64,000 nucleotides of DNA from Actinoallomurus sp050942425 (GCF_050942425.1 NZ_CP192063.1:3906001-3970000), one strand, 5' to 3'; shown: positions 25,519-34,310, numbered from the stretch's first letter. A program made the numbers and translations. The notes: generated by a model from the sequence alone, not told the origin.

Positions 25519-25749
25519 TCAGGGGTATTCGTCGAGCGACGTGGTGGTCCAAGCGGGGCCCAGGCAGGCCGTGTCCGCCGGCCGGTCGTGCATGGCGAGC
25601 ACGAGTGCGGCGTTCGGGAGCCATTGGCGGACGGCGGTGAGCACGTGGGTGGCGATCGTTCCGGTGAAAAGGTGGTCATCGGCGAGGACGGCCTTGGCCA
25701 CACCAGGCGTGGGCCGAGCCCGCAGTGCCGCCGCGATCGCGTTGAGCAG
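25519..25749 (-). pseudogene. Orphan C-terminal gene fragment
   Basis: On the minus strand about 75 residues (ALRARPTPGVAKAVLADDHL and on to PAWTTTSLDEYP, stop at 25519) have good codon bias and look like the tail of a real protein, but no start lies upstream before the MFS stop. I do not recognise the family. It may be a relic of a gene replaced by the exporter. Confidence 0.3.
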
Positions 25750-25755
25750 TGTGGG

Positions 25756-27225
25756 TCAGGCGTCGATCACGGGGGTGTCGGTCGTGGTCCGGTTGAAGCG
25801 GGGCAGGGCGGCGGCGCCGACGGCGAGGAGCGCGACGATCGCGATGTGGACGTACTCGGCGGCGGCGAACGCGTGTGGCACGCTGTGCGGGGCCAGGGCC
25901 AGGTAGAGCGTGCCGAGCGTGGCGACGCCGAGCGCCAGCCCGCTTTGTTGCAGCGTGATGAGCACGCCGCTGCCGATCCCGCCCAGGTGGGTGGGGACGT
26001 CGGCGAGCACGCTGCGGAACAGCCCGGCGAACAACATCGACTGCCCGGCGCCGGCCAGGGCCAGCGGCGCGGCCATGGTCCACAGGCCGACGTGCGGCCA
26101 GTCCGTTACCAGGACCGCGACCAGCCAGGCCAGGCCGACCAACTGCACCAGCGCGCCGGCGGACAGTGCGGCCCGGCCGAAGCGGGTGATCAGGCGCGGC
26201 GCGAACAGTGACCCGAGGAAGAACAGCAGGGCCATCGGCACGATGGCGAGGCCGCCGTGCAGTGCGTCGGCGTGCAGTCCGTCCTGGACGGTCAAGGCGA
26301 AGACGAACATGAATGCGCCGAACCCGATGCTGAAGGCCAGCACCATGATCAGGCCTCGGGACATCGACGGCAGCCGCAGGAGTGACGGCGGCAGCAGCGG
26401 CACCTCGCCGCGTGCCTCGGCGCGCTTCTCCACGGTGTGGATGACGAAGCCGAGGACGATCGCCAGGGCGATCAGGAGCCAGGTCCACCACGGCCAGCCC
26501 AGCGAGTGCCCTTCGGTCAGGGGGATCAGCAGGGCGACGATGGTGGCGGCGAACAGCGCGGTACCAGGCAGGTCGACGCCGACCGGGTGCGCCGAGCGGG
26601 TGGCCGGCACGATACGGGCCGCGACCAGCAGCACGACCAGCCCGATGGGCACGTTGACCAGGAAGATGGGACGCCACCCGGTGCCGGCGATGTCGGCGCT
26701 GACCAGTAGACCGCCCACGAGTTGGCCGACGACCGCGGCGATGCCGGAGGTCGCACCGTACAGGGCCAGCGCACGGGCCTTGCGTTCGCCATCCAGGGTG
26801 TGGTGGAAGGTGGCCAGCACCTGCGGGATGAGCAGTGCGGCGCAGGCGCCCTGAATGATCCGCGCGGCGATCAGCACCCCGATGGTCGGCGCGATGCCGC
26901 AGGCGAGCGAAGCCAGCACGAAGCCTACGAGTGCCCCGAGGAAAAGGCGGTGGCGGCCGTAGCGGTCACCCAGCCGACCGCCCAGGACCAGCAGGGATGC
27001 GTACGCCACGCCGTAGCCGGCGATCACCAGTTCCAGCGCGGAGGGCGAGGCGTGCAGCGAGGCCTCGATATCGGGCAGGGCGACGTTGGTGATGAAGAAG
27101 TCCATGATCGGCAGGAATGCACCGGCCAGCAGGATGAACACCCCGATCGGGTGCAGCCCGCCCGCGCGGGCGACGGAGCGGGGTGAGGCCGGCCGGGAGT
27201 CGGCCGGGGTAATCGTCGATGTCAC
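25756..27225 (-). CDS. DHA2-type MFS multidrug exporter
   Basis: A 489-residue 14-helix major facilitator of the EmrB/QacA type. Motifs are FLPIMDFFITNVALPDIEAS in TM1, the A-motif GGRLGDRYGRHRLFL, and motif C-like GATSGIAAVVGQLVGGLLV. GTG 27225 follows GAGGAG. It is divergent from a MarR gene and separated by an AT-rich block with three repeats, so MarR-controlled drug-inducible efflux is likely. Confidence 0.92.
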   Translation of the reverse strand: MTSTITPADSRPASPRSVARAGGLHPIGVFILLAGAFLPIMDFFITNVALPDIEASLHASPSALELVIAGYGVAYASLLVLGGRLGDRYGRHRLFLGALVGFVLASLACGIAPTIGVLIAARIIQGACAALLIPQVLATFHHTLDGERKARALALYGATSGIAAVVGQLVGGLLVSADIAGTGWRPIFLVNVPIGLVVLLVAARIVPATRSAHPVGVDLPGTALFAATIVALLIPLTEGHSLGWPWWTWLLIALAIVLGFVIHTVEKRAEARGEVPLLPPSLLRLPSMSRGLIMVLAFSIGFGAFMFVFALTVQDGLHADALHGGLAIVPMALLFFLGSLFAPRLITRFGRAALSAGALVQLVGLAWLVAVLVTDWPHVGLWTMAAPLALAGAGQSMLFAGLFRSVLADVPTHLGGIGSGVLITLQQSGLALGVATLGTLYLALAPHSVPHAFAAAEYVHIAIVALLAVGAAALPRFNRTTTDTPVIDA

Positions 27226-27261
27226 GGGCAACTCCTCGAGAAGTAGTTATGAGCTCATCAC

Positions 27262-27306
27262 TATATGTCCATAATTATTATGTGTCTATAAGTATGTGAC
27301 CATAAG
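27262..27306. promoter_or_regulatory. Three repeated MarR-type sites in an AT-rich island
   Basis: TATATGTCCATAAT (27262-27275), TATGTGTCTATAAG (27279-27292) and TATGTGACCATAAG (27293-27306) are copies of one 14-bp motif in the same orientation; the last two abut. CATAAT-T-ATTATG (27270-27282) is also a palindrome. The whole 60-base gap is strikingly AT-rich and must contain both divergent promoters. Confidence 0.65.
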
Positions 27307-27335
27307 TACCTGAGCGGAGGGCCTACCCTGGTGGA

Positions 27336-27821
27336 GTGGCAGTGACTGAACCTGATCGCAGGCGCGACTCGGCCGACGATCTACGCTGGGCCGAGTTGGC
27401 CGACCTGGTGCTCATCATCGCCCGGGAGATCCAGTTCCGCGGCTACGCCGACGAACGGGCCGTCCCGCTGTCGCAGTCCGAAGGCATGGTGATGCGCTAC
27501 CTGCTCGGCGTTCCGGCCGCGCCGCCCAGCCGGATCGCCGCCGCCACCGGGCTGCAACGCACCAACCTGTCCGCCGTGCTGCGCACGTTGGAGGGCAAGG
27601 GCCTGATCGAACGCCAAGCCGACCCCGACGATGGTCGTGGCGTGACCGTACGGGCGACCCAACATGGCAAGACGAACTACGCCCTCGTCCGCCACGAGTG
27701 GGCCACAATCCTGTCCGCGGCCGCCGGTGGTGACAGCGCCGACCTGGACGCCGCACTGGGCTTTCTCCGTGCCGTGGAAGCCGCTCTGGTCAGCGCACGA
27801 CCACAGTCATCAGGCCCCTGA
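27336..27821 (+). CDS. MarR family regulator
   Basis: A 161-residue MarR protein with winged HTH: SRIAAATGLQRTNLSAVLRT as the recognition helices and ADPDDGRGVTVRAT as the wing. GTG 27336 or GTG 27342 can serve as start. Divergence from the DHA2 exporter and the repeated sites between them indicate it represses the exporter and itself. Confidence 0.88.
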   Translation: MAVTEPDRRRDSADDLRWAELADLVLIIAREIQFRGYADERAVPLSQSEGMVMRYLLGVPAAPPSRIAAATGLQRTNLSAVLRTLEGKGLIERQADPDDGRGVTVRATQHGKTNYALVRHEWATILSAAAGGDSADLDAALGFLRAVEAALVSARPQSSGP

Positions 27822-27847
27822 CCAGCGATGTGACCACGCCACCCCGC

Positions 27848-27955
27848 CAGCCCGAGGCCGGTCCCGCCGGGCCCTTCTTCGACCGCGTCATCACCTGGGT
27901 GCCGACCGGGCTTCTCCGGCCGGACACTCCCGGCCAACGGCCTGAGCCCCGCTGA
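27848..27955 (+). pseudogene. Remnant of a TetR C-terminus
   Basis: The frame QPEAGPAGPFFDRVITWVPT then GLLRP and a stop at 27955 matches the last about 30 residues of the TetR regulator ending at 16440 (PPEAAEPLFDRVITRVLTGL). DNA similarity is also visible. The rest of the gene is absent. Confidence 0.6.
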
Positions 27956-27980
27956 GAAACGACGACGCGGCCGCTCTGTG

Positions 27981-30524
27981 TCAGGGGGCGAAGCGAGCGA
28001 TGGGGTTGTCCAGGGTGCCGACGAGTTGCAGGGCGCCGGCCGGGTCGGCGAGGTCGACCATCTGCCGGTTGTTCCGTAGTTGCAGCCGGTTGAGGCAGGA
28101 CAGCGCGAACCGCTCGGCGAACAGGTCGTATCTGGCGAACCGGTCGGCCAGGTGGGGGACCGAGTCCTGGTAGTCCACGACGCAGGCGGCCACCGTCGAC
28201 CAGAACGTGTCCTCGTCGAGGGTGCCGTCCGCGTCGAGGATCGCGCTGAGGAAGCGGAAGAAGCAGTCGAAGACGTCCGTGAAGATCGACAGGATCTTCA
28301 TGTCCTCGGGCACGTCCGCGCGGACGCGCTCGATCTCCGGTGGCAGCGGCCGGTCGGCGCTCATCACGCCGATCTCCTCGGCGATGTCCTTGAACATGGC
28401 GCGCTGCGGGACGCCTCGCTCGTCGAGCACGAGGATGACGTTCTCGCCGTGCGGCATGAAGACCAGGTCGTGGGCGTAGAAGCAGTGCAGGATCGGCGTC
28501 AGGTAGGCGTCGAGGTACCGGCGCAGCCAGGCGACCGGGTCCAGCCCCGACCCGTTGATCAGGGCGCTCGCGAAGGAGTCGCCCGCCCGGTCGACGTGCA
28601 GCAGCGAGGCCATGGTCGCGAGCCGCTCGCCCGGTCCGAGCAGCGGCACCGGGCTCTCCCGCCACAGCGCCGCCAGCATCTTCAGGTACGGGGAGCCCTT
28701 CGCGGAGGCGGCGGCGTACTGCTCATGGTGGTACCCGACCGCAGCACGCTCCCGCAGCACGGTCAGGCCGGTCCGCTTCAGGACCTCGTCGCCCGCGACC
28801 AGGTCGGCGACCCAGTCGTTGATGGCCGGCGTCGCCGCCATGTACTCCGCGGACAGGCCGCGCAGGAAGCCCATGTTCAGCACGGACAGGGCCGTCTTCA
28901 CGTAGTGCTTCGACGGTGCGCCGACGTTGAAGAAGGTCCGGATCGACTGCTGGGCGAGGTACTCGTCCTCGCTCGGGCCGAGGAGTACGAGACGGCGCCG
29001 CGCCACCTCACCGGCGAAGGTCACCGACAGCCGGTTCCGCCACTGCCACGGGTGTACGGGAATGAGGTGGAAGTCGGCGAGGTCCAGCCCGAGGCCGGCC
29101 ATCGTGGCCGCGAACCGTTCAAGGGTCGCCGTGCCCAGCTCCGCGCGCATCAGCGCGTCGTGGTCGAGGCCCGCGCCGCTCGTGAAGGTGGAGCGGTCCC
29201 GGCGCGCGGCCAGCCAGAGCAGCCGGACCGGCCGGGCGGCCTCGGGGGCGTACCACTGGTACTCCTCGGCGTCGAAGCCGAGCCGCCCGTTGTTCGCGAC
29301 GAAGCAGGGGTGGCCCTCGGTCATGCCGGTCTCGACGGCCTGGAAGCCGGAAGCGACCCCGACGAGCGAGCGGAGTGAGCGGCCGACGAAGGAGGTCGCT
29401 CGCGGAGCGAGTGAGGAGCGGTGAGCGACCATGGAGCCCGCCCGCGCCAGGTCGGCCGCGCGGACCGGGGGCCGGGCGAGTTTGTACGCGCTGCTAGCGA
29501 GGGTGCTGCTGATCTCCTCCAGGTAGACCGGGAGGACCTCCTCGGTGAGGCCGAGCGTGTGCCGCAGCTCGACAACGAAATCGAGCGCGTCGAGCCGGAG
29601 CGCGGCGCCGGAGCGCCACCGGACGATGGAGTGCGCGTCGATGTCCCAGTGGTCCAGCGCGAGCACGCGCGCCGCGAACGAGTACTCCACGGTGCCGTCG
29701 TCACTGCGCACGGCGTACCGGCCGTCCGGCAGCCGCTCCGGCACCAGCAGCCGCTCGTGCGCGAACTCGGCGAGGGCCTTGCGCACCAGGAGCCGGTTCG
29801 CGTGCGCCCAGCGTCCGGGCGTCAGGTGCGCGACCGCGTCGGGACGGTCGTGCCCGGGCAGCGTCGCGTCGGGACGGTCGTGCCCGGGCAGCGTCGCGTC
29901 GGGACGGTCGTGCCCGGGCAGCGTCGCGTCGGGACGGTCGTGCCCGGGCAGCGTCGCGTCGGGACGGTCGTCTCCGCCCGGCGTCGCCTCGTACCGCTCG
30001 CGGGGGCAGACGCTCAGCAGGGCCTGCTTGTCCGGCAGGGAGACGGTGCCTACGACCTCGAAGCCCACCGTCGCGTTCAGCGCGTGCACGGCGGTGTTGC
30101 GCACGTCGGGTTCCACGATGACACGGCGCGTGCCGGGGTCGGCGAACAGCAACTCCATCACGGTGACGATGACGGCGCGGGTGAAGCCGTGGATCGGTGT
30201 GGCGGTCGGCGCGGCGAGGAAGTGCATCCCGACGTCGCCGGGGCGGGCGTCGTACACCTCGCCGAGTTCGCGGCGCGGGTCGTAGCGTTCGACGAGGAAG
30301 GCCGGGCGGCCCTCGTGCAGGCCGAGGTACGCGTCGTGGCCCGGCCGGGCGGCGATGGCCTCGAACTCCGCGACGACGCCGGACGGGCTCGCGTCGCCCA
30401 TCATCCAGAACACCGACTTGGGGTGGGTGACCCATTCGTGCAGCAGCGCGGCGTCGCCGGCCGGGTCGACGGGGCGGAGTGCGAACTCACCGAGCACGTC
30501 GTCGGTACGGGAGAACACGATCAC
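27981..30524 (-). CDS. GNAT acyltransferase fused to IucA/IucC NIS synthetase
   Basis: An 847-residue bifunctional siderophore enzyme. Residues about 1-180 are an IucB/DesC-like GNAT acyltransferase (FALRPVDPAGDAALLHEW, GVGMHFLAAP-type centre, IVEPDVRNTAVHALNATVGF). Residues about 184-230 are a tandem-repeat linker. Residues about 240-847 are an IucA/IucC synthetase (FHLIPVHPWQWRNRL, RTFFNVGAPSKHYVKTALSV, FMPHGENVIL), with a FhuF-like end. DesC would acylate N-hydroxycadaverine and DesD would condense the units. GTG 30524 overlaps the monooxygenase stop by four bases. In desferrioxamine operons the two activities are normally separate genes. Confidence 0.93.
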   Translation of the reverse strand: MIVFSRTDDVLGEFALRPVDPAGDAALLHEWVTHPKSVFWMMGDASPSGVVAEFEAIAARPGHDAYLGLHEGRPAFLVERYDPRRELGEVYDARPGDVGMHFLAAPTATPIHGFTRAVIVTVMELLFADPGTRRVIVEPDVRNTAVHALNATVGFEVVGTVSLPDKQALLSVCPRERYEATPGGDDRPDATLPGHDRPDATLPGHDRPDATLPGHDRPDATLPGHDRPDAVAHLTPGRWAHANRLLVRKALAEFAHERLLVPERLPDGRYAVRSDDGTVEYSFAARVLALDHWDIDAHSIVRWRSGAALRLDALDFVVELRHTLGLTEEVLPVYLEEISSTLASSAYKLARPPVRAADLARAGSMVAHRSSLAPRATSFVGRSLRSLVGVASGFQAVETGMTEGHPCFVANNGRLGFDAEEYQWYAPEAARPVRLLWLAARRDRSTFTSGAGLDHDALMRAELGTATLERFAATMAGLGLDLADFHLIPVHPWQWRNRLSVTFAGEVARRRLVLLGPSEDEYLAQQSIRTFFNVGAPSKHYVKTALSVLNMGFLRGLSAEYMAATPAINDWVADLVAGDEVLKRTGLTVLRERAAVGYHHEQYAAASAKGSPYLKMLAALWRESPVPLLGPGERLATMASLLHVDRAGDSFASALINGSGLDPVAWLRRYLDAYLTPILHCFYAHDLVFMPHGENVILVLDERGVPQRAMFKDIAEEIGVMSADRPLPPEIERVRADVPEDMKILSIFTDVFDCFFRFLSAILDADGTLDEDTFWSTVAACVVDYQDSVPHLADRFARYDLFAERFALSCLNRLQLRNNRQMVDLADPAGALQLVGTLDNPIARFAP
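29836..29971 (-). repeat. 30-bp tandem repeat (4.5 perfect copies)
   Basis: Four identical 30-bp copies plus 16 bases of a fifth encode (GHDRPDATLP)n between the GNAT and IucA/C domains. The identity between copies implies recent expansion and likely length variation. There are no spacers, so it is not a CRISPR array. Confidence 0.92.
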
Positions 30525-31819
30525 GCGGACACGACCTCCCTCGAAACCGCGGCGCCGAACTCCTGGAAGGCGATCGACCGTTCGATCGGGTAGTGCTCGC
30601 GGCCCAGCAGGCCGCGGATGACGCAGGAGTTGCGGTACGCGGCCATGCCCAGGTCGGGCGCTGTGAAGCCGTGCGTATGGAACTCGGCGTTCTGCACGTA
30701 GACGCCGCGGCCGGTCGCGTCGACGCTGTAGTCGCGCCGGACCGCGAGGCGGCCGGACTCGTCCCACCGCAGGCGGTCCCGGACCGGGGCGAGGAACGCG
30801 GGGACCTCGTACCGGTAGCCGGTGGCGAGGATCAGGCCCTCGGTGGCGAGGGTGAAGTCGCGGCCCTGCTCCTCCTGGCGCAGCCCGAGGGCGTACGAAC
30901 CGGCGTCGTAGCGCGCGTCCCGCAGCGCCGTGTTGGTCATCAGCCGCGTCGGGCACGGCCGGTGCAGGCTCTTGCGGTACAGCAGGTCGAAGATCTCGTC
31001 GATGAGGCCGGTGTTGATGCCCTTGTACAGGCCCTTCTGGGCGGCGGAGAGCCGGTCACGGGTCGCGGCGGGCAGCGCGTGGAAGTAGTCGGCGTACTCC
31101 GGCGACGTCATCTCGAGCGTCAGCTTGGTGTACTCCAGCGGGAAGAACCGCGGCGATCGCGTCACCCAGTTGAGCTCGTAGCCGTGGTGGTCGATGTCCT
31201 GCAGCAGGTCGTGGTAGATCTCCGCCGCGCTCTGGCCGCTGCCGACGACCGTGACGCTGCGCTTCGCCCGCAGCGCGGACCGGTGCCGCAGGTAGTCGGC
31301 GGCGTGGATCGCGTCGCCGGGCAGGTCGCGGCAGCAGTCCGGGACGTACGGCGGCGTGCCCGTGCCCAGGACCAGGCTGCGCGCCCGGAACGTCACGCGG
31401 CCCTGTGGCTGCTCGGCATGGACGACGTACACCTCCTCGGCCTCGTCGTACTCCACGGCCGTCACGTGATGGCCGAAGCGGATCGTGGCGAGCCGGCCTG
31501 CGGCCCAGCGGCAGTAGTCGACGTACTCGGCGCGCAGCGGGAAGAAGCTCTCCCGGATGTAGAAGGAGTACAGGCGCCCGGACTCCTTCAGGTAGTTGAG
31601 GAACGAGAACGGCGAGGTCGGGTCGGCCAGCGTGACCAGGTCGGCGAGGAACGGCGTCTGCAGCGTCGTGCCGTCGAGGAGCATCCCCGGATGCCAGTCG
31701 AACTCCGGCTTGCTCTCCAGGAACACCCCGTCGAGCTCGTCGATCGGGTCGGTCAGGCAGGCGAGGCCGAGGTTGAAGGGGCCCAGTCCGATGGCGACGA
31801 AGTCATGAGGCGTGGGCAA
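30521..31819 (-). CDS. desB: L-lysine/cadaverine N-monooxygenase
   Basis: A 432-residue flavin N-hydroxylase (IucD/PvdA/DesB family) that hydroxylates the amine of cadaverine or lysine for hydroxamate formation. FAD-binding GLGPFNLGLA starts near residue 11, NADPH-binding VTVVGSGQSAAEIYHDLL lies mid-protein, and the ATGY motif is LILATGYRYEVP. TTG 31819 is the start: it follows GGGAG and overlaps the end of the decarboxylase gene by 17 bases; no in-frame ATG exists near the N-terminus. Confidence 0.93.
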   Translation of the reverse strand: MPTPHDFVAIGLGPFNLGLACLTDPIDELDGVFLESKPEFDWHPGMLLDGTTLQTPFLADLVTLADPTSPFSFLNYLKESGRLYSFYIRESFFPLRAEYVDYCRWAAGRLATIRFGHHVTAVEYDEAEEVYVVHAEQPQGRVTFRARSLVLGTGTPPYVPDCCRDLPGDAIHAADYLRHRSALRAKRSVTVVGSGQSAAEIYHDLLQDIDHHGYELNWVTRSPRFFPLEYTKLTLEMTSPEYADYFHALPAATRDRLSAAQKGLYKGINTGLIDEIFDLLYRKSLHRPCPTRLMTNTALRDARYDAGSYALGLRQEEQGRDFTLATEGLILATGYRYEVPAFLAPVRDRLRWDESGRLAVRRDYSVDATGRGVYVQNAEFHTHGFTAPDLGMAAYRNSCVIRGLLGREHYPIERSIAFQEFGAAVSREVVSA

Positions 31820-33368
31820 GGTCGTCTCCCAGGTAGGCGCGGGCGTGTCCGGCGAGCAGGTCGAGGACGGCGGCGATGTCGCCTGTCGTGGTGCGCGGGT
31901 TGAGGAGCGTGAACTTCAGGTGGTGGCGGCCGTCGACGACCGTCGTGGCGACGGCGGCCGCCCCGGAGGCGGACAGCGCGGCGGCCGCGTGCAGGTTCGC
32001 CCGGTCGAGCGCTCCGGCGCTCACGCCGGGCGGCGCGTAGCGGAACACGACGGTGCTCAGCCGGGGCCGTACGACCACCTCGAAGCGCGCGTCGGCGTTC
32101 AGCAGCGCCCAGGCCTCGGCGGCCAGGTCGATCACCGCGTCGAACAGCTCGCCGACGCCGCCCGCGCCCATCATCCGCAGCGTCAGCCACAGTTTCAGCG
32201 CGTCGAACCGCCGGGTCGTCTGCAGGCTCTTGTCGACCTGGTTCGGGATGCCCCGGGCGGCGCTGCGCGCGGGGTTGAGGTAGTCGGCGTGGTACGTCAC
32301 GTGCCGCAGCGCCGCCCGGTCCCGTACGAGCACCGCGCTGGAGCTGACCGGCTGGAAGAAGGACTTGTGATAGTCCACGGTGACCGAGTCGGCGCGTTCG
32401 ATCCCATCGAGGAGGTGGCGCCGGCGGGACACCAGCAGGCCGCAGCCGTACGCCGCGTCGACGTGCAGCCACGCGCCCGCCGCCGCGCACAACTCGGCGA
32501 TCTCCGGGAGCGGGTCGATGCTGCCGAAGTCGGTGGTCCCGGCGGTGGCGACCACCGCCATCGGCACCAGGCCCTGGCGGCGGCACCGGTCGAGCTCGCG
32601 GGCCAGCGCGCTGGGGCGCATCCGCCGGTCCCGGTCGCACGGCACGGCGACCACCGCGTCCTCGCCCAGCCCGAGCAGCCGGGCGGCCTTGACGACGCTG
32701 AAGTGCCCGCAGGCGGAGGCGAAGACGCGCAGCCGCGCGGGGTCGGCGCACGCCTCTTCGGGGGCTGGCAGCGGACGGGCGGCCTCGGCGCGCGCCTCCT
32801 CGCGGGCCGGCAGCGGAAGCGCGGTCCCGGCGCGCGCCTCTTCAGGGGCCGGCAGCGGAAGGGCGGTCCTGGCGCACGCCTCCTCGCGGGCCAGCAGCAG
32901 CGCCTGGAGGTTGGACTGCGTGCCGCCGCTGGTGAACACCCCGTCGGCGGCCGGACCCAGGCCGAGGCGCTGCGCCGTCCACTCGATCAGCCGGCGTTCG
33001 ATCAGCGTGCCGCCGGCGCTCTGGTCCCAGGTGTCGAGCGAGGAGTTGACCGCCGACAGCACCGCCTCGCCGAGCAGGGCGGGGATCGCCACCGGGCAGT
33101 TCAGGTGGGCGAGGTAGCGCGGGTGGTGGAAGTAGACGGCGTCGCGGAGGTAGAGGTGTTCCAGCTCGTCGAGGGCGGCGGTCGCGTCGCCGAGTGGCCG
33201 GTCGAGGTCGACGGCGGCGACCTCTTCGGCGAGCCGGTCGGGGGCGATCCCGGTGAACGGCCGGTCCACCGAGGCGATCCGGTCCGCCACACGGCCGACG
33301 CCGGCGGTGACGAGGCTGCGGTACAGCTCGGCGGTGTGCGCGTCGAGCAGGGGCGACGTGAAGGTCAC
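31803..33368 (-). CDS. desA: PLP-dependent decarboxylase of siderophore locus
   Basis: A 521-residue group II PLP decarboxylase, DesA-like, expected to turn lysine into cadaverine. The PLP lysine is in VTVDYHKSFFQP (about residue 330), with HVDAAYGCG upstream and FTSGGTQSNLQAL near residue 150. Unusually, a Pro/Glu/Ala-rich 14-residue repeat (three full copies, 42 bp each) interrupts the catalytic domain right after the TQSNLQALLLAREEA helix. GTG 33368 follows GGAAGGA. Confidence 0.9.
   Translation of the reverse strand: MTFTSPLLDAHTAELYRSLVTAGVGRVADRIASVDRPFTGIAPDRLAEEVAAVDLDRPLGDATAALDELEHLYLRDAVYFHHPRYLAHLNCPVAIPALLGEAVLSAVNSSLDTWDQSAGGTLIERRLIEWTAQRLGLGPAADGVFTSGGTQSNLQALLLAREEACARTALPLPAPEEARAGTALPLPAREEARAEAARPLPAPEEACADPARLRVFASACGHFSVVKAARLLGLGEDAVVAVPCDRDRRMRPSALARELDRCRRQGLVPMAVVATAGTTDFGSIDPLPEIAELCAAAGAWLHVDAAYGCGLLVSRRRHLLDGIERADSVTVDYHKSFFQPVSSSAVLVRDRAALRHVTYHADYLNPARSAARGIPNQVDKSLQTTRRFDALKLWLTLRMMGAGGVGELFDAVIDLAAEAWALLNADARFEVVVRPRLSTVVFRYAPPGVSAGALDRANLHAAAALSASGAAAVATTVVDGRHHLKFTLLNPRTTTGDIAAVLDLLAGHARAYLGDDLAHAS
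32745..32900 (-). repeat. 42-bp tandem repeat in the decarboxylase gene
   Basis: Three full 42-bp units (32745, 32787, 32829) plus 30 bases of a fourth are arranged in frame. They encode LPLPAxEEARAxxA-type 14-mers inserted in the decarboxylase. Confidence 0.88.
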
Positions 33369-33386
33369 AGGTCGTCCTTCCAAGAG

Positions 33387-34238
33387 TCAGTCGTCGGCGG
33401 CGGCGGTGCCGGCCACGGCCTCGGCGAGCAGGTCCTCCTCGGTGGCGCCCCGGCGCCAGTAACCGGTGAAGACGACGGCGCGGCGGTCGAGGCCGCGTTC
33501 GCCGACCAGGTGCCGGCGCAGGGCCCGTACGCCGCCGGCCTCGCCTGCGATCCAGGCGTACGGGGTGCCGGCGGGCAGCGTGGCGGCCCGGACCGCGTCC
33601 AGGACGAGGCCGGGGGCGGCGCCGTCCCGGACGAGCCAGGTGACCTCGGCGTCGGCCTCCGTCGGCAGGTCCCGCACGTCGGCCGCGTGCGGCACCTCGA
33701 GCCACACCTGCGCCCGCGTGCCCGCGGGCAGCCAGGCGAGGATGCCGGCGACGGCGGGCAGCGCGGTCTCGTCCCCGGTGATCAGGACCCAGTCGGTGCC
33801 GGGCGGGGGCCGGAAGTCGACGCCGCCGTTGTCGGGGGTCGTCGGGCCGAGCACGACGACGCGGTCGCCGGGGAGGGCCTGGGCCGCCCATCGGGAGGCC
33901 GGGCCGCCGTCCCCGTGCAGGGCGAAGTCGACGTCGAGTTCGTCGGGGGCCCGGCGCTGTTCGCGCACGGTGTAGGAGCGCATCACCGCCCGTACGGCCG
34001 GGTCCATCTCCCGCCACCGCGCGAACCACTCCTCGCCCGCGTCGACGGGGACGACGGGGGCGTCCTGGTGGGGGTGGGGGAGGAAGAGCTTGAAACGCTG
34101 GTCCCGGCCGCCGGCGGCGAGAGCGGTGAGGCGTTCGCCGCCGAACGTGATCCGGACCATGGACGGGCCGAGGCTCCGGGTCCGTACGACGTGCAGGTCG
34201 AAGAAGCGGAAGGGGGCCGCGGTCGCGGTCGTGCTCAC
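33387..34238 (-). CDS. Siderophore-interacting protein (FAD ferric reductase)
   Basis: A 283-residue SIP/ViuB family flavoprotein that releases iron from imported ferric siderophore by reduction. The FAD block is MRSYTVREQR with DFALHGDGGPASRWA and LPGDRVVVLGP; the NAD(P)H half has VLITGDETALPAVAGIL, AWIAGEAGGVRALRRHL, and the end VVFTGYWRRGA. GTG 34238 has GGAGA upstream. It lies between binding protein and biosynthesis genes of the iron operon. Confidence 0.93.
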   Translation of the reverse strand: MSTTATAAPFRFFDLHVVRTRSLGPSMVRITFGGERLTALAAGGRDQRFKLFLPHPHQDAPVVPVDAGEEWFARWREMDPAVRAVMRSYTVREQRRAPDELDVDFALHGDGGPASRWAAQALPGDRVVVLGPTTPDNGGVDFRPPPGTDWVLITGDETALPAVAGILAWLPAGTRAQVWLEVPHAADVRDLPTEADAEVTWLVRDGAAPGLVLDAVRAATLPAGTPYAWIAGEAGGVRALRRHLVGERGLDRRAVVFTGYWRRGATEEDLLAEAVAGTAAADD

Positions 34239-34254
34239 GATGGTTCTCCTGTCA

Positions 34255-34310
34255 TCGCGGGTCAGCTCGTCGCAGGTCAGTTCGCGGGTCAACTCGTCGC
34301 GGGTCAGCGG
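34255..34310 (-). repeat. Short 15-bp degenerate repeat before the SIP gene
   Basis: About four units of a GTCAGCTCGTCGCGG-like 15-mer fill the gap between the binding-protein stop and the SIP start. On the minus strand they read LTRDE/LTREL in frame with SIP, but the GTG at 34238 has the ribosome site. Confidence 0.6.

Noticed and set aside
23614..26211. 865-codon plus-strand frame over the sialidase-like gene and exporter
   Set aside because: It spans two good minus-strand genes and an intergenic hairpin cluster; its sequence is Arg/Gly/Val-rich with no domain.
29836..29971. Possible CRISPR array
   Set aside because: The 30-bp units are contiguous with no spacers and code in frame; no cas genes are present.
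27981..30956. Longer 991-codon version of the GNAT-IucA/C frame
   Set aside because: The extra N-terminus lies inside the monooxygenase gene in a shifted frame and is Arg/Pro-rich. GTG 30524 with GTGA overlap is the sensible start.
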